The position numbers and the translations under genes were made by a program. A model generated the notes under the pieces. That model was given only the letters and a program-made list of their open reading frames with translations. It searched no databases and was not told where the DNA came from. A DNA stretch of 64,000 nucleotides from Arenicola marina (taxonomy: Eukaryota; Annelida; Polychaeta; Arenicolidae), in contig OZ025256.1 of NCBI GenBank assembly GCA_964019135.1, positions 20,591,911 to 20,655,910 on the forward strand. Direction: 5' to 3'. Below are positions 57,895 through 64,000 of this stretch, piece after piece. Numbering within the stretch: the stretch's first letter is position 1; every line of letters starts with the position of its first letter.

Positions 57895-58410
57895 ATTATC
57901 TGGAGTTTCAATTCGGTGTCGAATTCCGTAGACGCCGTATGGGACAATGGCGTTCTCTGGTGAGACAGGTGGGTAACATGTGCCCTTTACAGTCTGCCCT
58001 CACGCCGGGGGCATTGCACTGGACGGAATACGGAATTAAGCACTGAATGTAACGGAAGTGATAACCCCTGAGGATTTTCAGTTCGCTTTCGAATTCCGTA
58101 GACGCCACATGGGATAATGGTGCTCTCTGGTGCAGCAAACAGAAGCGATAATCCACGGGATTTTCAATTCCGTGTCAAGACATCGTATGGAAGCAGTTGG
58201 TGCCTGGACCATTGCAATGGGCGCCATACGGAATTAATCACTTCAACAGAAGTGATAACCCCTGGGATATTTAATTCAGTGTCAAATTCTGTACCCGTCG
58301 CATGGAAAATTTCCGGTGAAGGGTGGCGGGTACCATCGGAAGTCTGCTTTCATGCAGGTAGTATTATACTAAGAGAGATACAGTATTAAACATTGATTAG
58401 AAGTAGTCGC
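57895..58410 (+). repeat. Diverged tandem repeat, units of about 85-175 bp
   Basis: Four blocks start near 57,901, 58,070, 58,155 and 58,263. They share TTTTCAATTCGGTGTC-like starts, GAATTCCGTAGACGCC, and AAGTGATAACCCCTG between blocks. The product-like frames here are repeat-driven. Confidence 0.8.
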
Positions 58411-58739
58411 CCCCGCTCGGTTCTATGCCACTAGTGTGCATACAGTTCGTGGGCGCTTCTTATGTGGCCCGCGTATACCGAATTACGCACATTGCGCATG
58501 GTTAGGCACCTCCCGACACTGTTCTTTCGATGGGGTTGGGTGCGCGCGCATCCATTCAGCATGCCGATCGTATCCCGTTCAAAGCAGCACGGAGTGTTCG
58601 GCAAAACATGGCGGCTGACTGAAAAGAAATGGATTAGGCTTGTTCCACTACCCTGAGTGACCTGCTGGCCTACAGCCCAGCCAGCCTGTCAACTGTGCTG
58701 GGCTGGCTGTTCCTTCATCCCGAGATGCCATCCATGGTA

Positions 58740-58915
58740 AAGCGGAATGGTGGGGATAGCTTTATAATACAGTAAACATGTATAAATCGAGTGTGCCTGG
58801 GGCATATCGATGTAGTTTAGATGACATGGAATGGTGCTGATAGCAATATAGTACAGTAACACGCGTATGAATCCAGTGTGATTGGTGCAGAGCGACATTG
58901 TTTTCAAATATCCCT
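58740..58915 (+). repeat. Two-copy repeat, offset about 87 bp, with a third fragment at 57,693
   Basis: GGAATGGTGGGGATAGC at 58,745 and GGAATGGTGCTGATAGC at about 58,829 each lead into TATA-rich words and CAGTGTG. A related fragment, GTGGCGCGGATAGCTTTATA, is at about 57,693. Confidence 0.7.
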
Positions 58916-59087
58916 TGGTTTGCAAAAGGAAATCGAGCAATAAGGTCACCGGGATACATCACATAACACATCACATCACATAATTTCACCTAACGTTCTT
59001 AATATAAGCCCAGGATTTACAAAAATGGCCGTTTCAGCTGTATATCGATATAATCTGATGCTGATTTTATTTCTCATTCACTTTCAG

Positions 59088-60107
59088 GATCCGGAGCGCT
59101 CCGAGGATGCGCCTAGCGACCGCGCATCCCTCAGCGACGCCGACTTCCTGGAGCTTCGGGATCGATCCGGAACGCTCGAGTCCGAAACGACTCCCAACTC
59201 CCTGCACTCCGGACGGCAATCCATAGAGTCCCTGGCCAACAACAACACCCGGCGGAAGTCTCTGTCGGCGTCCCTGGCGTCCCTGTCTCCGGAGAGCTAC
59301 CACAGGAATAATACAAGTCGGCGAGGTTCGTCAGGGGATCGGGATTCGGTGATTAACCTCCACGTTCCGGTTTACGTGGAGAGCGGTCGGCGCGCGTCGT
59401 CACCGGGGAGTGTTATGGACTCGCGGCGCGGGACTCCCACGCGCGCCAACGGCACCTCCCCACCCCCACTGCGCATGATCGACGTTTCCGAAGGAATCTT
59501 AGCCGACATGGCGGAAATCAACGAAGCGCGCCACAAGCGTCATCGCCGGGCGTCGCCGCATCTTCGGACGTCTCCCAGGACCTCCCCGCACGCCACCCCG
59601 CGGCCGGAGCGGGAATCAGAGGGCGACGGCTTCCCGTGGCCGCGGAAGGCGTCGCAGCCGAGTAACGTGCTCCCGCCGGGCTCGCATCCGGGCGCCGCCG
59701 CCGCCGCCGCCGCCGTCGTCGCGACGGAAGTGGATATGACGTCGGTGACCGGAGATGACGTCAGGTCGCAGGTCAGTCGCGACGGCCTGGGCGGCGCTGG
59801 GTCACGGCGCCGGCGCAGTCGCAGCTCGCGCTGTTGCCGCTTCCCCTGGATGATTCGCCTGATGCGGGTGTTACGTGACAACAAGGCGGAGACTGAGGAG
59901 GAGGCTCTCAGGCTGCGGCAGCTGGACAGGGACCAGGCCAAGCACTTCAGGATGGTCAAACGCGTCCTCAACATGCTCTTCCTCACGCTGGGGATCATCC
60001 TGCTGCTGGCCGTCATCGTCCTCATCATCTACACCGACTCGCAGTTCAACGAGAGCATGAAGGCCCTGACTGTGTTCATCGCCGGCAGGAGGCAGGGCTT
60101 GTGGTAG
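59088..60107 (+). CDS. Terminal exon of an unrecognised Ser/Arg-rich single-pass membrane protein
   Basis: The acceptor TTCACTTTCAG precedes GAT, and the frame runs 339 codons to TAG at 60,105-60,107. The product starts DPERSEDAPSDRASLSDADF and is rich in Ser, Arg and SP motifs. It has an Ala run (about residues 203-211), an Arg-rich patch ending SSRCCRFPW (a possible palmitoylation site), then a charged predicted coiled segment (ETEEEALRLRQLDRDQAKHF). One strong membrane helix follows, MLFLTLGIILLLAVIVLIIY, with about 25 residues after it. GC content is far above the flanks, typical of a real exon. The upstream in-frame ATG at 59,025 is probably intronic because the acceptor lies after it. 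Topology would be cytosolic N-terminus with a C-terminal anchor. I do not recognise the family. Confidence 0.85.
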   Translation, partial: DPERSEDAPSDRASLSDADFLELRDRSGTLESETTPNSLHSGRQSIESLANNNTRRKSLSASLASLSPESYHRNNTSRRGSSGDRDSVINLHVPVYVESGRRASSPGSVMDSRRGTPTRANGTSPPPLRMIDVSEGILADMAEINEARHKRHRRASPHLRTSPRTSPHATPRPERESEGDGFPWPRKASQPSNVLPPGSHPGAAAAAAAVVATEVDMTSVTGDDVRSQVSRDGLGGAGSRRRRSRSSRCCRFPWMIRLMRVLRDNKAETEEEALRLRQLDRDQAKHFRMVKRVLNMLFLTLGIILLLAVIVLIIYTDSQFNESMKALTVFIAGRRQGLW

Positions 60108-60194
60108 CGCCCCCTACAATGAGATCTTATCCGACGGGGAGCTGGTTACGGCATATGGTTGTCTAGTATTTCTGGTCCCAGGCCCGAATGGATG

Positions 60195-60300
60195 CCGAAA
60201 GTTCACTACCCGCACTGGCGGGATTCGAACCGGAGACCGTTCGCATCAAGGGCGAACACCTAGCGCATTAGACCAAAGGAAACTTTCCGTTTGGCCCGAG
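60195..60300 (-). repeat. tRNA-like element (SINE head or pseudo-tRNA), anticodon-loop TTG
   Basis: On the minus strand an A-box-like TGGTCTAATGCGCTAGG is followed by a good anticodon-type hairpin (TTCGC, loop CCTTGAT, GCGAA) and a B box GGTTCGAATCCC. The T stem has mismatches and no 7-bp acceptor stem forms, so a working tRNA gene is unlikely. It lies directly after the plus-strand gene, in its 3' region. Confidence 0.6.
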
Positions 60301-60727
60301 GCTCTTGGTGTCTTTTATCCACCGGATCTGGGCCGAGATACTCCAGTTGCCGTTGCTCCAAGGGCAAGATGCCATGATCAAAACAGAAGTTGTTTTGTCA
60401 TTAGCTAGTGTGAGATGAACTTGCATCTGAAATTGTGATATTGTGTGAGCAATGGCCAACAAAGTGTGACGACCGAAACATGTGTCGACCAAGAAATACC
60501 AGATTGAAATGACGGAATTGGATAAACCAAATGCGTCATTGACGCAGGAGGAATTCCTCAGATTCCCTAATCCTTCAAAATCGCGCGTGCGAAGGATTGC
60601 ACGTGACAATGACATATACAATTACATATACATATACAAGTACATTGCTCTTTCATGATGTTTCCATACTGTAACTACTCTCATATAAGTGCTTGATGAT
60701 GTATCTCATGGCCAAGCCACTGATCCG
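60301..60727. other. Unassigned sequence downstream of the gene
   Basis: No gene or repeat recognised. A 117-codon minus-strand frame (60,268-60,621) overlaps the tRNA-like element and shows no domain. Confidence 0.4.
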
Positions 60728-61370
60728 GTAGCATGTATAATGGTTAAATGTGTCTAAAAGGTGACTTGTCTAACCATTAAGTGCCTAATAACGTAGCATG
60801 TATAATGGTTAAGTGTCTAAAAGGGTGACATGCCTAACGATTAAGTGCCTAATAACGTAGCATGTATAAAGGGTAAGTGTCTAAAAGGGTGACATGTCTA
60901 ACGATCAAGTGTCTAATAACGTAGCATGTATAATGGTTAAGTATCTAAAAGGGTGAGATGTCTAACCATTAAGTGCCTAATAACGTAGCATGTATAATGG
61001 TTAAGTGTCTAAAAGGGTGACATGTCTAACCATTAAGTGCCTAATAACGTAGCATGTCTAATGGTTAAGTGTCTAAAAAGGTGACATGTTTAACGGTCAA
61101 GTGCCTAATAACGTAGCATGTATAAAGGGTAAGTGTCTGAAAAGGTGACATGTCTAACGATCAAGTGCCTAATAACGTAGCATGTATAATGGTTAAGTGT
61201 CTAAAAGGGTGACATGTCTAACCATTAAGTGCCTAATAACGTAGCATGTATAATGGTTAAGTGTCTAAAAGGGTGACATGTCTAACCATTAAGTGCCTAA
61301 TAACGTAGCATGTCTAATGGTTAAGTGTCTAAAAAGGTGACATGTCTAACGATCAAGTGCCTAATAACGT
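60728..61370 (+). repeat. 64-bp tandem repeat, about 10 copies
   Basis: Units begin GTAGCATGTATAATGG (60,729, 60,793, 60,857 and onward) and contain TTAAGTGTCTAAAAGGGTGA and CTAACCATTAAGTGCC. Each unit holds two versions of the word TTAAGTG(T/C)CTAA, so the 64-bp period looks like a diverged dimer of a shorter ancestor. Copies are about 90-98% alike. Confidence 0.95.
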
Positions 61371-64000
61371 TTTAACCTCCAATACTACTAATCCCCCATT
61401 TAGTAATTGCACCGTTGTTTAAATGACTAATGACCTGAAGTGCCTGGCGTTCATTTGACTATGATAATTGCCTACATTCACAAATAGAAGGCTTGCCCTT
61501 GATACAACTGAATGACCCAAGGTTCCTCATCTTATAAAGACTTTAATACTAAACCTTACGTGTCGGTGGCAAGATTTAACGACGTTACGATAGTTAATCT
61601 TTCTCATGACCCTAAGTCCTGTCGCTTAAATACGTCTTTCTTATTCACATTTTCTGACGCTAATAGGTATATTTCGCATGGTATTTGACCGGTTCGTCTG
61701 ACCTCCTGACGTTTGAAGCTACCTTATATGTTATTGTTATTGAAGCCCGGTATTTGGAAGGTTCATCTGACTGCGTGCCGGTTTAATATACATTTTCTGT
61801 TATCGCTGCAGTCATACATGGGAATGGTATCCAAATCCAGGTGTCACCACAGTGCCCACGACAGCCGCAACGATAGGATTCCGTCATATACGACGCGTAA
61901 GCTATGGAAGGCCTTATGAACAAATATATATGTGGTTGTACCTAATGACGCAACGTGCCTGCAGAGAAGTACCTAAAGACTTTAAGTGTCAACAATCTCC
62001 ACGCGTTCAGTTACCGTGATTAAGCGTTTTTACATTAAATGTTCATACAAGATGCAATGTGTATAGGTTCCTTTGGGAATCATCGAGGATATCTGCAATG
62101 TATTGAATCTGGCACTGCGTACGGGATTAATATCGCGTTAACCTGGTGTGACTTGTGCAGTCGACCATCTGGCATCTTCATGCAGATGTTTTCTTATGTA
62201 TTTAACCGTGGCAACCCATGCGACCGGTCGCCAGTGCCTTATATATTTAGACGCGAGGATGGTATCGCTCACGTATAGCTCACAACTGATAGTGGTGAGA
62301 GGCACCTCTCCCGCTCTCCCCTGCTCCCTCACCCTGGCGGTATAAGGTCGGTAAGACACTCTGTAGTTCAGGTGGTAGCGACCGACCACCAGACCTCCAT
62401 TCACCCCGTTGTTTCAAGAGTTCTTATTGGCTCCTTTCATTTCCATGTCATGTGTACACAAATTAACTCATTGCATCCATCCAGGCACTGTGGCTAATTA
62501 ATGAATCTAGTATACGTTCGAATACTCGCTGTTACATTGAAATGCTTTATAATATAATGGTAGCCCGTTAGAACGAGTTCTTGAAATAAAATATGTTTAC
62601 GTTCTCTCTATAAATTCCATGTCTGCAAACTTTGTTTTCGCATGTCGCTGCCAATGGCGGCGCTATGTCGACCCGGATTCGGTTCTTGTTCTCATAAACA
62701 TATCTCCATGTAGGTGGCGTTTCATTGCGAAGTGGCCTGGTTCCGCGGCCACAGCTTGGCTCGCTCAGCAAACGCATAACAGCGATATCAGCTTAATTTC
62801 AAACGCCCTCATGACATCATTCGTTAGATGGCGCTTCATCTCAAATCCACATTCAGTGCCAGTTATAATATAGATACAGACGAAGATGAACGCATAATTA
62901 GTTTCGCACAGTCTCGCTCATACTTATTTACGGCGTGATAATGTGAGGCGTTTAGTTAGTTACTCGGATATATTTATATTTATATATTTATAGAATAAGA
63001 TGTTGTGCAAAATATATAATAGCAGTGATCACAATACAGGAAATAACATCAACAATAACATTTAGTGGACTGACATATTTATGAACGATGTATATTAACA
63101 TATCATAGCGAAAAAAATCTTCCATCCTCGTATAGAAAATGCAGCTGACTAACCAAAGCACAATACCATTCGTATCCATGTACTCGCACTTTTATTGGTA
63201 ATTAAAGTATGATATTGGTATGGGTCACGCAGGACAACAACAGTAGACCGATCCAGGCGGGCAATCATTCACTGACGTCACTGTTGCTTTTATCCAATCA
63301 TGTGGTGAAAAAAAGGTCTTCCACGTGCGTTATGTCGGACAAAGAAATCGGACAAACAAAGCCGCATGTCACTTTCTTCTCAGTTCCAGAGATGAGTACT
63401 TCTCACTTGTACCTACCATCAGCTACGATTGTCAATTTCGTACTAACGATTAAGGAAACAGGACTCAAGCGTGGGCGGGGCTTAGTGTCGGGGTATGGAT
63501 CGCTCTATTGATATTAGAGGGCAACGTGCCTGGATATTAATATGGCAAGCCTTAGATAATATCGCACCCCGTGGTAATGAACGACTCGACCGCCATTTAG
63601 AAGTAACATCCTTGTCCTTGGCCTTGACCTTGGGCTTGGGTGGCTTGGGTATCCCGGCATTTATATCCCACTCTGCGCTATACGATGTATGTTATTTATC
63701 TCTATGGGGGGGGGGGGATGGGTTACTTTCTGCATGAATCAATGCTGCCCCCCCCACCACCACGCTATGTAAGTACCACATCAACTTACGCCATACGAAT
63801 TCAAACTACCCATAAGCACTTCATTCCGCCACCCCAATACCCTCCTCTGACCGTCCCCCACCCCCGCCCCCCCCCCCCCCGACCCCGCCCTGCACACACC
63901 AGCGGACGGACAAATGAACCGGGGAGGAGTGTCCCGATATCTTGTCGCCACCTTGTGACCCGTGATTCCATTTTGCCGAGGCGGGATGACCGGGGGGGGG
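61371..64000. other. Unassigned sequence to the window end
   Basis: AT-rich to ordinary DNA with G/C runs at about 63,707-63,717, 63,863-63,880 and the final bases. Open frames are all 100 codons or shorter and overlap on opposite strands. I see no domain, exon signature or RNA gene. Confidence 0.45.

Noticed and set aside
59025-59087. ATG at 59,025 as the start of the 360-codon frame
   Set aside because: A strong pyrimidine tract and CAG acceptor end at 59,087, and base composition changes there, so the upstream codons are more likely intronic.
60195-60300. Functional tRNA-Gln(TTG) gene
   Set aside because: The anticodon hairpin is good, but the T stem is mismatched and no acceptor stem forms. 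It fits a tRNA-derived repeat better.

Overview
This window looks like genomic DNA of a marine-type invertebrate animal; I cannot name the species. It has a spliced transporter gene with consensus GT/AG introns, decayed LINE reverse transcriptases, tRNA-derived SINEs with target-site duplications, many poly-C/poly-G tracts, and many unrelated minisatellites. No bacterial operon, CRISPR array, intact rRNA or convincing functional tRNA gene was seen.

Layout. 1-9.3 kb: repeat-rich intergenic DNA with two SINE families, two LINE reverse-transcriptase remnants, a degenerate minisatellite and C-rich low-complexity tracts. 9.3-12.1 kb: nothing recognised. 12.36-20.71 kb, minus strand: a divergent organic-anion-transporter (OATP/SLCO) gene of which nine exons can be read. 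They join in one continuous frame for 833 codons plus a stop. The exon holding the true start lies further upstream and was not found. 21.6-22.5 kb: C- and G-rich low complexity with a small 36-37-bp minisatellite. 23.15-46.27 kb: one tandem array of about 490 copies of a G-rich 47-bp unit, by far the largest object in the window. 46.3-51.8 kb: mostly unassigned DNA with a 21-bp minisatellite. 51.83-60.11 kb, plus strand: a second gene, proposed from a short start exon (51,828-52,025) and a large terminal exon (59,088-60,107). It would encode a Ser/Arg-rich single-pass membrane protein of unknown family. Several minisatellites lie between and after these exons. 60.2-64 kb: a tRNA-like repeat, a 64-bp tandem repeat and unassigned DNA.

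The striking signal is the 47-bp array. On the minus strand the unit has no stop codon in any frame, and 47 is not a multiple of 3. A ribosome would therefore step through all three frames in consecutive units and produce a 47-residue periodic polypeptide whichever frame it began in, with uninterrupted stretches up to about 2,300 codons. I read this mainly as an arithmetic property of a minisatellite, not proof of a gene. Several things around it still deserve a look: its left edge runs into a tRNA-like SINE head that may have seeded the unit, it contains nested block duplications, and its right 2 kb is full of single-base indels.

The two host genes show no evident functional link. The transporter would act at the plasma membrane. 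The array lies upstream of its known exons, on the side where its missing first exon and promoter should be.
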